DNA from: Lactifluus volemus
Taxonomy: Eukaryota; Basidiomycota; Agaricomycetes; Russulales; Russulaceae
Assembly: GCA_022376515.1 (NCBI GenBank)
Contig: WTXI01000012.1
Coordinates: 186,001 to 250,000, forward strand
DNA: 64,000 nt
Reading direction: 5' to 3'
The notes beneath the pieces are model-generated. The model was given only the letters and a program-made list of their open reading frames with translations. It was not told the DNA's origin and did not search any database. The position numbers and the translations under genes were made by a program. Positions within the stretch are counted from its first letter, which is position 1. Each line of letters opens with the position of its first letter. Shown piece after piece: positions 63,775-64,000 of the stretch.

Positions 63775-64000
63775 CGGTGCTCGTACTCGCATGGTTCGAT
63801 GATGTCCTCGATGACGCTGTTGGATCGAGAACCAAAGGGGGAGACGTGGTCGTTGGCACGGAAGAAGTAATGATGGACCCAGAAGGTATGCTGGAGGTTT
63901 TTGGCGCGGATGAAGTAGGCGACGAGGATGGTATCGCCGAGCTACTTGATGACGTAGATGAAGCAGATGCGGGACCGCCGCCGCCTTGCACGAGTAATAG
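63775..64000 (+). other. Possible acidic exon running off the right edge
   Basis: The plus strand is open from about 63775 to the end and reads as an acidic segment (VVVGTEEVMMDPEG, VFGADEVGDEDGIAELLDDVDEADAG). The opposite strand is also open over 92 codons (Ser/Thr/Pro-rich), so strand and coding status are uncertain. No domain is recognised. Confidence 0.25.

Noticed and set aside
63713..63991. Ser/Thr/Pro-rich secreted-type protein on the minus strand
   Set aside because: Both strands are open here and the frame has no signal peptide or domain; undecidable at the window edge.

Overview
The window is nuclear DNA of a filamentous basidiomycete. It has short GT-AG introns of about 45-90 bp, NACHT-WD40 receptors, F-box expansions, a chromodomain Ty3/gypsy element and a fused URA2 gene. 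The receptor, F-box and orphan families resemble those I know from Rhizoctonia/Ceratobasidium (Cantharellales). That placement is inference from remembered family features.

Layout. (1) 1-10,455: accessory region. Two head-to-head C2-NACHT NOD-like receptors (minus strand from 2403 leftwards; plus strand 5058-10455) flank a LINE tail remnant and a dead F-box gene. (2) 12.7-35.3 kb: housekeeping island with a DAP1-like haem protein, NC2-alpha, GINS Sld5, a 55-residue Cys-rich acylation-type peptide, URA2, two convergent orphan paralogues, a DnaJ-X chaperone, NBS1 and EMC8/9. (3) 35.9-40.6 kb: two F-box genes, an EMC8 exon-1 fragment and a dead copy of an orphan family with a possible nuclease fold. 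(4) 41-46.3 kb: a four-module repeat protein, a PhyH dioxygenase and a SAP-domain protein. (5) 46.8-55.9 kb: a third, decayed NLR split by a 7,768-bp LTR retrotransposon with 518-bp LTRs and a 5-bp target duplication. (6) 56.1-64 kb: an intact copy of the orphan family, a dead GH3 beta-glucosidase, another F-box gene, an EMC8 3' fragment and three intron-containing tRNA-Tyr-like genes.

Main points. Regions 3 and 6 look like copies of one ancestral block (EMC8 - F-box - orphan gene), one of them inverted, each keeping a different piece of EMC8. The retrotransposon carries an apparent Tf1-type self-priming signal: 12 nt directly after its 5' LTR are perfectly complementary to the predicted first 12 nt of its own transcript.

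Caution. Several conserved genes (URA2, Sld5, NC2-alpha, the NLR WD40 array, the retroelement polyprotein) are broken by single-base changes, mostly one base missing from a short homopolymer. EMC8, PhyH, SAP, the Cys-rich peptide and two F-box genes read through cleanly. Many frame breaks may therefore be consensus errors rather than real mutations, and coordinates for broken genes mark gene extent, not one open frame.
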